Positions 23,863 through 35,869 of a stretch of 64,000 nucleotides of DNA are shown one piece after another; position 1 is the first letter of the stretch; every line of letters starts with the position of its first letter. The DNA is taken from NCBI GenBank assembly GCA_933228895.1, contig OW121852.1, positions 100,399,544-100,463,543 on the forward strand, given 5' to 3'. Below the pieces are notes generated by a model. It searched no databases, had not been told where the DNA came from, and saw only the letters and a program-made list of their open reading frames with translations. The stretch is from Platycnemis pennipes (Eukaryota > Arthropoda > Insecta > Odonata > Platycnemididae). Position numbers and translations under genes: made by a program.

Positions 23863-25865
23863 GGTTGTTCAGTACTACAGGTTTTTCTACCTCTAACTGA
23901 GAGTTATATGAGCGGCACTACATATTCAGATTTATTCGGATGGAACAGTAAACGGACCTATGGGTATCTGTATATGAGAGGCGGCTAATGTTGAACGAGC
24001 GTATCTCCTAAAATCTATCTTCAACCAATAAACATATGTAAGGGTTTATACTCCTCGCTTCTAATCTACATTTTGTGACAATTTTCATTCGATAAAATTT
24101 CTGAGTTTAGTAAAACACGGTGCATGAAAACAACATGCTTTTGTAATTTATATAATATTTTTTTCTTTCTCATGACTAGTTTCAACTAACAAATGAAGTG
24201 ATAACATGATTGGACCGAATAAATGCCAATGTTGAAATAAGGAATTGAGTGGGAATAATGGGAAGGAATGAATCAAGAATCAGAAAATTGAGGTATAGAA
24301 AGATCATGGGGTAGAGAAGCGAGGGCTAAAAGAATACGGAAAACTCTCAGAAAGATCAAATCCGCGAGTGATTCAATAGTTCAAGGGACTTTGATCTGAG
24401 TTCAAAGTATAGAAATGTGTATCAGAACGCTGAGTAAACAGCCTACAAAGGAAGAAATCTCGGATAAGAGGAGGGGAGAGGGAGGAAATCGTGGAGGCTG
24501 AGGAGAAGGAATGAAATGAGAAGAGCAAAAGACGTGATCAGTAGATAGAAGATGTTCGAGCAGAGGAAAGTTTAAAGGAGAAAAAAGGGCTAAAACTACA
24601 CCATAAATTAATTGTACTAAAACCCTGTTGCACTGGAATGTCTCAGTCGTGGAAGAACGCTATGAATATTTTGAAAAGACAGAATGTCAGTTAATGACCT
24701 GGAATAGGATGTGGCAAAGGAAATGGAATATTTGAATTTGAATAATAGGCCTCGTATATGTTTCTCTAGATATTTGTACCACAAACATTTACAAGTGATT
24801 CTTATAAATACGGAAAATATCTTCAAATAACATTTGAGGAATAAAATCCTAAACAAGATACTCCAGGAAAAGATTATAATACAGCATAAGGGTCTCGTTT
24901 GGGCTGAAGTTAGGTTTGGTATGTTTATGAATTTATTTTCCTTTGATTATTTAATTAATAAAAACCTGAAAAAGAAATACTACCAGCACCCTAGAAATTC
25001 TATTGCAGTAGAAAAAAACAATTACAGCTAAACAAACGGCTGTTTTAATTTGAAATAAAAGCTTGGTAAAGCTGCATATTTAATCAAATTTATTTCGATA
25101 ACTCAATGGAAATGTATCAGTATACCATATGTATGGTCGACGACTTTTTTGATAGGCAATATCTGGACGGAAATAGCCTTACCATTTAAAACGGTTCATA
25201 TTCAAGTATGTTGAAATCCGTCTTCCAGCATCGGTGGTAACGGTAACAAACTATAATATCAGCATTTCAAGGAGGATTGTGTTCAACAAATTGTTCCTAA
25301 AGTACCTCAGCCATTAAGAATGAAAGACGTTCCTACTCATCATCCAAGCAAGAAAATTAATGAAGAGCTAATTTTTTAAACGTTATTTCTAGTTATACAG
25401 TGAAAGAGATTCAAGTAAAGTACCGTCACTCTCAGCCGGTTTGTTATAAATATTCGACAGACATTCAAAATGAAAAAAGTGCCACAAAGACGATAACAAG
25501 AGCCATAAAGTGAAACAGAAACATTCGTAGTTATGATTGGAAAGTCGGAATTTGAATATTACACAAACAAGAAAATATTTTCGAGGTGAACTGGCAAGTC
25601 GTAGGCAGGTAAAGAAAAGGTAAAGTGGAGCTGAGAAATAAAATGGCGAAGCAGGAAACGTAGATTTGAGGAAGTACGACAATTTTTGGAAAATACTGAA
25701 TACTAGTAATGAAATTTAATAGGTAAAGAAAATTTGTGCTGAAAGAATTAACAGAGGAGAAATAAAAACTGAATAAAAATTAATTTACTTTCATTCATAC
25801 TTGATTAGCGTCTAAATACTAATTTATAAATTGTAAATAAATCTAAATTTCCACAGGGAAAGAGG
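23863..25865. other. No gene; G/A-rich at 24240-24600
   Basis: The + strand between about 24240 and 24600 is strongly purine-rich (GGAGGGGAGAGGGAGG type). The remainder is AT-rich with no feature. Confidence 0.45.
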
Positions 25866-25960
25866 ACGCCTTGGTAGCTCAACCGGTAGAGCACCTGTCC
25901 GGAACTCATGGGGTCCGGGTTCGAGTCCCAGTCAAGATGAACGATTTTCTTCTCTGTGTA
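25866..25960 (+). mobile_element. tRNA-derived SINE head, family S2
   Basis: TTGGTAGCTCAACCGGTAGAGC is a strong A box with a paired D arm (GCTC/GAGC), and CCGGGTTCGAGTCCCAG is a strong B box and T arm. The 5' and 3' ends do not form an acceptor stem, so this is a SINE head and not a tRNA gene. The segment after the B box (GTCAAGATGAACGATTTTC) resembles the minus-strand copy at 42090-42238. Confidence 0.65.
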
Positions 25961-26151
25961 ATATCTTGCTGTAGACTTCTATATATTTAAAATGTCTGAT
26001 AAGGATATAAATTATAGCCCTAGAGCCTAAATTCAGCGACATGACTAACTTTTTGCTTATGATCATGCACAATATAATAACATAGACTAATTGTTCATAA
26101 TTGACCTTGAACGTTTGAAGTAACCGCCGAAACTGCAATCAGCATTTTGAT

Positions 26152-27721
26152 TAGACTTGGGCCGATACCGATAGCTAGTATCGGGTATCGGCCATTTTCC
26201 CGATACTTCGGTACTTTCGAGTATTCGTTCTTTTTCGGATACTTTCACTCGAAAATATTCGTTCAGTGGGGGTCATCTAAAAACATATAATTTTGAAATC
26301 CCGCCTTCTTCAAATGAATTACCAACGTGTCGCGCATTTGACTACTTAGCTGCGATCTTCGTGGCGGTAAAAGTGAGACAAGTGCTTAGAATTGGCTATG
26401 GGAAAGCCTGAGGCGAAAACCTCAACCTCCTTCGAAAAGTAGACGAAAATCAACGTACGAAGAAAATTTGCTGAAATAGCGGCAAAAATGAAAGTTCTGC
26501 CGTCAACTCAAGCTCGTTCTACTCAATGCATACCGTTGTTCGGCGTTTCCGCCCACATTCCAAGCTCGTTTTCAAAAAATATAAAATTCTGTTTTGACGC
26601 CAATGAATTCGAATCATAAAATTTAAAATCAAGACGAAGAAGCTCGCGTGCCTCAAATGTTCCATACTTACGGAGATAACCCGGTTTCGTAAATTGACTA
26701 CAAAAACGAATAGTAAATATTTGAAAGTTATCGGATGTCATGTCAAAACCACGATTCATATTACATCAAAATTTCCTTTCATTTGTGCGTTTCATATTGT
26801 TATGACAATCTCCAAAGTGACACTTGCCTCTGCGACTCTAAGAAATGTGCAATTTTTCATCCTCACTGCAAAAACATGCCTCAAAAGTAATTATTAAAAA
26901 AAGTCTGGTACCCGAATTAAACGAAAGGCTAAATTATCTACACGCTTATATGATCTCTATGAATTTTACTTATTCCTTTTTAGGGATATCAAGCCTCAGG
27001 TCAAGTCTATATATGCTTTTTGCGTGAATTATAGCATACACAAAACGTGCTATTTGGTCACATAGTCATCATTAATTATTGATCAACGCATCAACGCAGG
27101 AAATCGTACGTATTTTTTGGGAGGCGCAATAGTTGAAAATGAATTTGTAACAATAAATTAACGCCAGCAATGAACTAACTTGCGGGCACGCATATTGTTC
27201 CCCTGGAAGGTATGCAGTCCGCACATAGATAATCAACATCAGTCTTCGAGAAGGCGTAACCTGTTCAGCAAGTTTTCCTCATTACCATGTTCAGGATTTC
27301 GTGTCCCTACAACAACGTCCACATAGAAGAACCCTCCTAACTACTGAGCATGTTCAGCAGCCGTGTCAATAATATGTCAATGAGCAATACATTCAAATAT
27401 GAGCTGCTGAGAATACTCAGCAGCTCTTATTTCTTAAAAAGAATTTTCCGTATTTACAAATGCAAGAGTGTATAAAATCCAATTCCAGTGATAATTGTAA
27501 GAGTAGCAAAATCAAAGAGTTGTCAAAATGTCATTTCTCTCAATAATTAGGTGCTCTTTTAAAACACTTTTGATTACTGAGTTGACTTCACGAGAAGGAA
27601 AGCACTTATCAAATTCTTTTAGAAAAATAAGTAAGGTATTGGAAAATAATACTATCGGTATCGGCCACTGGTATCGAGGTATCACTTTGGAATCGGAAAA
27701 AGTAGTATCGGTACAAGTCTA
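26152..27721. mobile_element. Non-autonomous hAT element with 8-bp target duplication
   Basis: The ends are TAGACTTGGGCCGATACCGA on the left and, read inward from the right, TAGACTTGTACCGATACTAC. The flanks ATTTTGAT (26144-26151) and ATTTTAAT (27722-27729) agree at 7 of 8 positions, the target-duplication length typical of hAT. Both ends are dense in GGTATCG/CGATACC subterminal motifs. The 1570-bp body has no frame longer than about 78 codons and no transposase remnant I can recognise, so it must have been moved by a transposase from elsewhere. A perfect hairpin (GAGCTGCTGAG, AATA, CTCAGCAGCTC) lies at 27401-27426. Confidence 0.85.
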
Positions 27722-27729
27722 ATTTTAAT

Positions 27730-28560
27730 TTTAACTGGTTTCACTCGTTGTGGCAATCACTATGGCCAGCAGACAAGAGTTTATGGGAAAATTGAATGGG
27801 TTTAACCTATGGAGGAAATGGGGATGAATTTAAGAAAATAAATTATGAATTATTTGATATTGTCCCAAGAGGAAAATATTGGAGCATTATTTAAAATAAG
27901 AGAAAATATCAAAACAAGTCAACAAATGACACACATTTACCTAACCTTCAACGAATAAAAAAATCATCGTGGTCTGGCTTGGCCCTTACTAAAGTTATAC
28001 TCAGTGACAACTGTCCAACTTACAAAGGGAGAAACCTTTTTTGAAACCAGCTTACTTTTTACGCACGAAAAACGTTTCCATGTCATATAAGCGAATGGAT
28101 GGCCTGTGAAAGTGGAATCTTTTAACTCCTACCTTTCGGAGAAAATGGTAAAATTCACCTACGTTGCCACATGATATAACACCGTAATATAATATTAAAA
28201 TAAAGCAGATTGGATGTCAAAATAGATGTATGCAGCTCTCCAGCACCTTTCATCACGGTAAAGTAGTCCTTGTTCCGAACTGCGCAGCAATTAATAAATA
28301 TTTAGAGCATTTTGAATACTTGTAACTCCTGAAGAAGTAAAAGACTTAAAAAGCGAAAACTCAACTGTACCTGGATTGGAAGGTCGTTTATTGATACATC
28401 CTTGAGTTATTCCTTCATTAATATCAATGATTGGGGCATAAAAATTAAATAATCTCCAATGGCCGTAAAATTTGCAACCCTCGTCAACAAATTGCTATGT
28501 TGGTTTGCTGGAGGGTAAATTCCACAACAGTGACCAACCACAACCTCTCCACCAGAAACG
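27730..28560. other. Nothing recognised
   Basis: AT-rich, no feature seen. Confidence 0.5.
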
Positions 28561-28995
28561 CTCCTGTGGTGGTTTATGGGAATGCTACTTCCTCGCCAGT
28601 GACACAACCACAGACACACACACTCAACCCTATTGGGATCATTCACAGGGCTGATGGGACCATTATCAGGATGCCTGGCTTATGATGGCAAACACACAAT
28701 CACTCAGAAAATCACTCACTCACACACTCAAATGGGCTAACCTTCTTGAGGAATCGAGCTCAAAAAGAGCGTAGTCAAGTGAAAAGAGTCAAAAGAACGT
28801 AGTCCCAGAAGGTTGGCCCATTTAAGTGTGCGAGTAAGTGTTTTTCTGAGTGCTTGTAAGTGTGTTTGCGATAACCCAGGCATCCTGATCAGGGTTCCAT
28901 CAGCCCTGTGAATGATCCCAATTGAGTTGAGTGTGTGTGTCTGTAGCTATGTCACTGGCGAGGAAGTAACATTCCCGTAAACCACCACAGGAGGA
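28561..28995. repeat. Long foldback, arms of about 190 bp
   Basis: The left arm (28561-28752) is the near-complement of the right arm (about 28808-28995), with roughly nine of ten positions pairing in the blocks I compared. Examples are CTTCCTCGCCAGTGACA opposite TGTCACTGGCGAGGAAG, and GGGCTAACCTTCT opposite AGAAGGTTGGCCC. The spacer of about 55 bp contains an imperfect direct repeat (AGCGTAGTC, AACGTAGTC). No target duplication is evident. It could be a foldback transposon or two head-to-head copies of one repeat. Small frames within the arms are by-products. Confidence 0.85.
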
Positions 28996-28996
28996 T

Positions 28997-29560
28997 TCAA
29001 CATTGAATGGCTACAAACTGCGTGAGATTTAACAGCACATTACAAGACCGTATCAGCCTCGTCGACAAGGGTATTTTTTGTTCCCACTTACAATTATTCA
29101 CAAGTGCCGGGGAAAGAGACGAGCCGGTGATCTTCAGGGAGGGAGGAGAACTGGGGCAGGACTCAGGGTTGAAGGAGGACGAGATGATAGGGTGTGTTGA
29201 TGGGGGTGGGGATGGTAAGGGGGGGGGGGAGAGTTTCGAGGGTGGGTGGGGGGAAGGCAGGAGAGGGGGAGGAAATGGGAGAGGGTGTGGACTCTGTGAA
29301 GGAGAACGCGACCGGGCCGGGGGTGACGGAGGCCGTATGATAATGAGAGAGCCGAGGGGAGAGGTTAGAGAGGGGAAAGGGATGAAACAGAGCTTCAGTG
29401 TCCACAAGGTAGAATTGAGCATAAGGGAGGGGTGGAGGAATGGTATGGGCGAGGTTGAATTGTTTGATAAGAGGCCTCTTTTCCATTTCGGAATCACCCG
29501 GGAGAGTTTGCTCGCCAGAAAGGATATTGTATTAATCCCATGAACTCCTCGGGGCGAAAG
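28997..29560. other. G-rich island with overlapping antisense frames
   Basis: Open frames of 178 codons (+, 29007-29543) and 188 codons (-, 28997-29563) cover the same bases. The + frame is dominated by G, E, R and D and the minus frame by P and S, the pattern produced when one strand is G/A-rich and lacks the bases needed for stops. No domain, splice site or start context supports either. I treat this as a compositional island. Confidence 0.5.
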
Positions 29561-31379
29561 CATTCCGTATCAGCCGCCGTTAAGTGAACCAAGTTGGGTA
29601 GATTCCCTTGGAGTGCTTGCTGGATTTTTTATTGATTCTAAGATTCTAAGAAAGATCTGATTGATAGCGGATTTTCACAGTTGAGGGAATCATACATCAT
29701 ATAAATGATGCGTGAAAGTATTATTATTGCTTGTAAAATTCTCAAAAATTCGGTGAAATAAAATAATATAAGAAATATATCAAATAAATACTACACAACT
29801 GGTATTAAACAAAATTTCACAAGGCATGGCAGTTTTTAGGCATAATAATCGTTTTTTAATTGCTACAAATGAGCTAATCAGCAGTATCTTGGGAAAAGAT
29901 AGGTCGATTATGACAATCATCAAGGCAAAAGGGAATGAAAATAATAACGACGTGAGGTCTCGTTTGAGACACATAAAGCATATAGTGAATAGCGTATAAG
30001 AGAAGAACTATTTGCATATATGTGAAGAGGTTAGCCGATTGGTGACTTAAGTGGATAGCTACGTCAAAACCCTCTTTGGTTTGATGACTTGTGATGACGA
30101 TACATGCGCAATAATCGTAAATATCGATGGAGTTTAGATGAATGATGGGGTTTAAAAAGAGTTGGCGAAACAGCGTTAATTTGCTACGCTGAAAAAAAAT
30201 GAAAATCTTCATTTCAAGCGTGTTTTGAGGATATATTTTTGTCAAAGTTACTATTGTTACCTACTCAAATTAACCTTGCCAGCTCATACAAAGGCCCTAT
30301 TTGCTGTAGGCTACTGACTTAAATCACATTATTTTCGCTTCTACAGCGCAAATGAGAGAGTATTTATGAACACACAAAAGAGTAACTTCAATGCTTAACA
30401 ACGGAATCAAAACTGCCAACTTCTTTGCCAGTCTGATGACGAGCCCTTACTCTGGCACAGCTGAAACTGATTTTGATAGGGTTATTGATATGAGACTGGT
30501 TATGATAATACGCAAACTTTGATGGTGTTCAAGCATGGTCTATATTTACTTTGTACTTAAAAGAAAACTTAAAGTTATTAAACTTTTTCAGTGGTCAGTG
30601 TCACGAATACCAGATTTAGATCATTATGTAACTTTTAATCATTTTCTGTCAGGTTTTTGGTAAAACGCACTATTGAAAATGGGGCAAGCAGTTTTCTATG
30701 TTATGGAAATTGAAAATAACTAGGCTCGATGCAAAATGCTATTTTGTAAGAACCAATAGGTAATAAGCTATTTGCTACGGATGTGAAAAACTTATGAATA
30801 AAAAAGTTTTACCTACATCTACTGACTACCATGCTAGTCATATCGAGGGTGTGTGGCGAGGGATCAGATATTACGAAATATGCACTACATGAATAAACTC
30901 AGTTCATATTCGTATATAAGGTACATTACGTAACTAAAGAGAGATTATTACAAATCTCATGAGGGAAACACTAAAAATACAATTTTTCATCCAACATGCA
31001 AGTAAATATCTGAAAAGCACTATAAACGTGCATTATATTTAGAACGGGGTCATGGAGACGTACTTTTATACTAAAAAAATCCACCACTTTAATGTTTAAT
31101 CGACGTTTACGTTTAGCCGTTTACGAATACGTCGTCTATTTATATACTTCTACGTTACGTCAGTTTACCAACGATCGAATAGGTAATATCAATGCGTTTA
31201 CTGCTGCTTCCTCGCTTCACTCTGGTTATTAATCCTCAAGGAAAGCCTATACCAGCTGCGTTGGTTTGTTTTTAGATGGCTCATGAGGTTAAGGGTACAC
31301 ATATAAGAAGTAGTTAAGATTCTGGTTAAATCATATGCGTAGCATTTTAGTTAAAGATAGAAGAAGTTCTGAGAGATTG
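29561..31379. other. AT-rich stretch without a gene
   Basis: A 123-codon minus-strand frame (29874-30245) has no recognisable domain. Nothing else seen. Confidence 0.45.
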
Positions 31380-31870
31380 CGTAGGAGAATTGCGTGGGTG
31401 AACGAGACTTTTCTTTATCTGAGGGAGTTATGACAGAAATCCTTGATCAAGATACTAAGGAAAGGCTTGTAAGAAGTTTGATTCTGAGCGTTGCGTCTTA
31501 TGGTCGTGAAATATAGACCAGAGGGAAGGAGAATGAGCATAGATTGAAGAAGTTTGCAATTGAGGAGAATGATGCTGGAGATAAGATGGACGGAAAGAGA
31601 GACCAATGAGAAGACGCTGGTTGTGGTCGGAGAGGGAAAAATAGGAAACTGAAGATGCTCTTGTATGAGTCTGATGAACAAAGTAATAAAAGGTTAATTC
31701 TTATACAGTGAATTCTCGTTAAGTAGTCAGAGAGAGAGAGAGTAAAAGCAGAAGGATACATAAGGCACAAAAGGATGTATCTACTGATGAACTAACGAAT
31801 GAAAGGGAGTAGGAAAAAAAGCTCAGGGGTGTAGAAATAGAGTGAGTAAGATCTATTGAAACCTACCTCA
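31380..31870. other. Purine-rich stretch with (GA)n
   Basis: The + strand is G/A-rich, with AGAGAGAGAGAGAGAG at about 31726-31742. Minus-strand frames of 88-90 codons follow from composition. Confidence 0.5.
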
Positions 31871-32485
31871 ACGAGTAGAAGGCCACCAATCTAATTAAAA
31901 CTTTCTTATTCTTCCTCAAGAAACGAAAATTTACAGCAGCTTAGTAGGTATTCACCTTTCTCTTTTACGAATGAGAGTTTAAATAAGACACATTCACAAG
32001 GATCGGGAAATGGAATTTTCATCTCTGTGACCTGATAGGTAATGATTTTCTCGCTCTTACTGCCAGCTGAGGCTCCCACTTTTAAGGAAGGTGGTCCTAA
32101 TAAATGATATTAGATCATCAATACGACAGTATACGCATGTTTTTCTGCTGACATAGTATGTTTAATTACTCCCTAGGTATTCCAACATACCATCTGATTC
32201 CCAAGTAAGGACCTAAAGAGAGTATAAAAATGCAATTACTTAACAATGCTACCGTAGCAAAATCAAAGCAATCAAATTTTACTTAATTTATTTAACTACA
32301 ATATTTACCCTTTTCCGTGTTAGAATTAGGAGTTTTAAGTAATACTCAGTCCAAAATATACATTGCCTTGGTTCATTATTGTTCGATTAGTTACAGCTTT
32401 TCCTTTCCAAAAATTATTTTATCAACATCTTCCTCAATCGTAGGTACACTATCATTATTGTCCCCTAAACCTATTATTACCTCCT
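31871..32485. other. Nothing recognised
   Basis: AT-rich, no feature seen. Confidence 0.5.
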
Positions 32486-32497
32486 AACTTACAATCA

Positions 32498-32734
32498 TGG
32501 GAGCGTGGTGGCCTAGTGGATAGAGCGCTTGGCTACTGATCGAAGGGTCCCGGGTTCAAATCCGGGTAAAGCCTTTGGACGCCCAGAACAAAAAATCCTC
32601 GGATTGCGAGGTGGCAAAGGGAAAGGAACTGGCCCCCCTCCCTGAATATGTGAAATTCACACGCCTAAGGCTTAGTCCGGGGTGAGCTCTATCCTCACCT
32701 ATCCAAACTAACCTTCAGGTTCACTGAGTGAATG
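32498..32734 (+). mobile_element. tRNA-derived SINE, family S1, near-complete
   Basis: The tRNA-like head has an A box in GTGGCCTAGTGGATAGAGC and a B box and T arm in CCCGGGTTCAAATCCGGG. The body contains GGGAAAGGAACTGGCCCC and GGGGTGAGCTCTATCCTCACC, and the tail CCTTCAGGTTCACTGAGTGA. The flanks AACTTACAATCA (32486-32497) and AACTTATAATCA (32735-32746) are a 12-bp target duplication with one difference. Like other SINEs it encodes nothing and would depend on a LINE for mobility. Further copies are at 11533-11797 (reverse) and 34741-34862 (partial). Confidence 0.9.
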
Positions 32735-32746
32735 AACTTATAATCA

Positions 32747-33413
32747 GGTCACATGACTTCATCTAGAATTTAAAATGGTTTGGTATAAGTAATCGCGTAT
32801 TACAAATATATTAGGAATATTTCTGACTTGCATGCATACGTAATTATAATAAGGAATCTTTCTCAAAATAATATATAGCAGTAAATTATGGGTATTTATT
32901 CTATGCTAAAATGTAGCAATGTGAATTAGTTATATTTGCCTATCATAGCTGGACCTTCGAAAGATTGTTCAGGATCTTTCCAGAATTTTGTTTTGGTGCG
33001 GTAAGTCTTGAGTGGAATATGCATATTTTACCTACACTCTGACAGATAGTTTCTATAGAAAAGATGTTTGTTTTACCCTGTGAAATAAATGCGATGCATT
33101 GAAATTTGAAGGTGGGCCCAGTTACATGTAAAAGTGTGAACTCTTCCTATTGGATAAGTTCCGTCTGCAGATGGGAAAAGTTTCAGCAATATTTTTTTGA
33201 AAAAATTAGTTGGGAAAATAAAAATAACAATAAAAAAATTTGATCAGCCTGTTCTTTGATTGGAGTATCCACTACTTCCCGAAAAATATGCTCGTCATTA
33301 TTGAAATTTTAAATTTCCCTAAAAGCACATTCATTGTCCAAGTTGCGAAAAAGGATTTCATTAAGAATAATGGGTATGCTGAAAAGTTAGGATTTATTCA
33401 CAAGTAATTTTCT
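32747..33413. other. Nothing recognised
   Basis: AT-rich, no feature seen. Confidence 0.5.
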
Positions 33414-33632
33414 TTGGAGGGCAAAACCAATTATGAGATGACAAGAGAGCTTATTGCACACATATTTAGGTTTCACGGTCTAATTAAAATAGTCAGCCAT
33501 GGAACGATATTGGGTAGGAAGAGCACTGGGACCTATTATGTAAATATGAATGGGATTGATACATGGCAAAAAAGAGTCCCATTAGGTAAATATGAAGAGG
33601 CTTACCTGCAGAGGAATCCAGTGGAACGGTGA
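33414..33632 (+). other. Unrecognised 72-codon ORF with donor-like end
   Basis: The frame (non-ATG start) has unbiased amino-acid content, for example GRKSTGTYYVNMNGIDTWQK. It ends two codons beyond GAACGGTGAGTCC, which fits a 5' splice site. A stretch TTTTCTTTGGAG just upstream could serve as a weak acceptor. I recognise no family. It may be a small exon or chance. Confidence 0.15.
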
Positions 33633-33773
33633 GTCCAATCAACATCAGGTATGGTAACTTTCGGGCTTTTCTCCACGTTATGGTCCTCTAATAAGAAGTT
33701 CCTCGAGCTAATCTGCTGGCGCCTTCAGGTCCTAAATGTGGATGAATTTATTTTGTGTATCTTATACCACAGA

Positions 33774-33838
33774 TTGACGGTATGGAAGGAAGATAAGCTG
33801 CCTACCATATGTACCGGGTTTGAATCCCGAATCCCGCG
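33774..33838 (+). repeat. tRNA-like B-box segment
   Basis: CCGGGTTTGAATCCCG forms a T-arm-like hairpin. The A box about 40 bases upstream is poor. Decayed SINE head is likely. Confidence 0.35.
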
Positions 33839-34049
33839 TTATTACCAATTTACATAAAATATGTGCATATCAAAATTTCAAACAACTTAAGGTTACTGGC
33901 TGAAAATTTGGTCATTTGTTGAGAATTAAATGCAAAAACAGACTAAGAGTAACTCACAACCGATAAAAAAATATTAATTTTTGGTATTTGGTCTGGGAAC
34001 ATGAACAAAATCCAAACAAATCACCGTTAACCATTCTGGTAGAAAACGA

Positions 34050-34430
34050 TAAACCGTATTCATTTTATAATATTAGTAGGGAAAACTGTGTAAATATCTG
34101 GGCATCACTCTTACCACAAAACTGTCACAGGGAATTCATATTCAAAATGTTCGTCGCACAGTGCTGATAAGACAAGGATTTACCAAAAGAATACCTACTG
34201 AGGGAAAGATTTCAAGCAGATGAGTAAAAGAAAATTATTATTTTGCACTTGTAAGGCCCAATTTCAGTATGCATCTAGAATTTGGAATCAAATGAATAAA
34301 GTTTTAATCGTTAAATAAACATGATGCAAAGAAAAGCAACGCATTTTATACTACCCACTACGCACATACTCCTACGAGCGCATTGAAAGTGTAACGCGGC
34401 TACTGGAAGAGTTTGGTTAGGAACCCCTTT
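34050..34430 (+). mobile_element. LINE reverse-transcriptase C-terminal remnant
   Basis: The + strand, with frameshifts, reads KYLGITLTTKLSQGIHIQNV, then ENYYFALVRP, QYASRIWNQ, QRKATHFIL and SYERIESVTRLLEEFG. This follows the order of the post-palm region of CR1/Jockey-type LINEs (YLGvtit..LsW..HI, LVRP.LEYa..vW.P, QRraARFv, SVt.mL.eLgW). Stops and at least two frameshifts make it a pseudogene fragment. It lies upstream of and opposite to the LINE end at 34945-35480 and looks like a separate family. Confidence 0.75.
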
Positions 34431-34740
34431 AGAGTTATCAGTTGTTGTCAAGATTAAAGTCTACTTGAAAAATTCAAATCACATTAATTCGACTCTGAAA
34501 CTTCGGACATATATCTACGTCCACACTACATCAGCGGAAGGTGGAGAAATCAGAGACAGAAATCACCTGTTTAACAGAAATAAAGAAGAATACACTGTTG
34601 GACTGAGTTATAAAAAAATCAAAGCACAATGCACGGTCACAACGCAAATAAGATACAACTCTTTCAGGCACATGGCACACCATTCTACATTGACGACGTG
34701 AATGAACCCATTCTGTAGGCAGCAGATCTTCCTGGGATAT

Positions 34741-34862
34741 AACGTAGAGAAAGGAACTGGCCCCATCCACCGAGAAGCAAATTTTACCTGCCATTTGGCT
34801 TATTATCATGTTAGCTCTACCCTCACTAATCAGACCAACATTCGGATTGAATACTGTTGTCA
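34741..34862 (+). mobile_element. SINE family S1, 3' fragment
   Basis: GAGAAAGGAACTGGCCCC, then TTAGCTCTACCCTCACTAATCAGACCAACATTCGG, parallels the body and tail of 32498-32734. The tRNA-like head is absent, so this copy is 5'-truncated or was cut by a later insertion. Confidence 0.7.
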
Positions 34863-34944
34863 TTGTGTACTGTGGCAGTCCTTAAATTACTGGACTCCGG
34901 GACGTTGAGCTTAGTTTCCAAGTAATCCACATCTATATATACAT

Positions 34945-35480
34945 AATACCCTGCTTGCCACCTCAAAGGTGTGTGGCAGGGTGTGAATTCTCACCAAACA
35001 TGCACTACATATTATGAATTTCAAAGGAGTAGCATTAATATTAGTCTAAACTGCAATAGTTAAAAAGATAAAAATAGCAAACTAAGCATGCAAAAACGTG
35101 CTGTTAGTTGGGCTACCTTCAAGTCCTTACATCAACATGCAACTACCTATGCTATGGATTCAATCACTCGTATGGGACATTTACGGCTATTCATATCCCT
35201 AATCGTACGAGGGACATAAGGACATTTTGAATCTGACAGTTCGGCAATAAATTTCTCTCATTTTTTATTATGGTCCAGTCTACCATAGTAAGTTGGAGTT
35301 TGCAAAATGTTTTTAACATCATCACTGAAAATATTATCTTGGAATTTATTTTGGAGATCAAGTCTAAATTTCAACCTGCGATCTGACAATGATTCCAATT
35401 TTAATTCATTTAATAGACTGGTTACGCTAATATAGTTATCGTACCGTCCCTTTACAAATCTAACTAATTTAGAAAAAAAC
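34945..35480 (-). mobile_element. 5'-truncated LINE 3' end (copy 3, longest)
   Basis: On the minus strand it reads RFVKGRYDNYISVTSLLNEL, then SDRRLKFRL and TPTYYGRLDH, ending in a degenerate PRTIRDMNS. This is the order SVTsmL.eLgW..L..RR.k.RL, then FPRTIRxWN, found at the end of CR1/Jockey-type ORF2. The 3' UTR is shared with copies 1 and 2. The 5' break, at about 35480, lies within the QRRAARFV region. Nothing upstream on the minus strand continues the frame. Confidence 0.8.
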
Positions 35481-35869
35481 TTTAAAAAACCTAAGTAAAT
35501 TAACCGTAATGGTACGGCATAACCGTTCCCTTAAATGCTATTTTCAGAATGCTTCAAGAAACACGAAAATCTTTAAACTCGAAGTTAAACGCCGAAATGC
35601 AGAAACGTTGACTCAATCTTTAACTTCAAGATTGATAACAGACGATGCTGATGGATTTCAGATAGCCCAATATCTAGATTCATATGATGTTCGATCCATT
35701 TTTGTGACTCTGCTGAAACGTCTCTCTTCAACCCTGCGTAAAAAATATGTATCGTAATCCATCTCAGCAGGTTTGTAACTTTACAAGTAACCAAGACCCG
35801 TTCAGGGCAACAAGGAGTTGAAATTATCGTCCCGTAGCTGGAAGTTTCAGGACCTTGTAGAAATCTAAA
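35481..35869. other. Nothing recognised
   Basis: Frames of 82 (+) and 123 (-) codons overlap here without any family signature. Confidence 0.4.

Noticed and set aside
25866..25945. Functional tRNA gene
   Set aside because: A and B boxes and the D and T arms are good, but the ends do not pair as an acceptor stem; better explained as a SINE head.
28997..29563. Overlapping 178- and 188-codon frames on opposite strands
   Set aside because: Both are low-complexity (G/E/R and P/S) and follow from a T-poor purine-rich strand; no domain or splice context.
32513..32585. Functional tRNA gene
   Set aside because: It is the head of a SINE with body, tail and target duplications.
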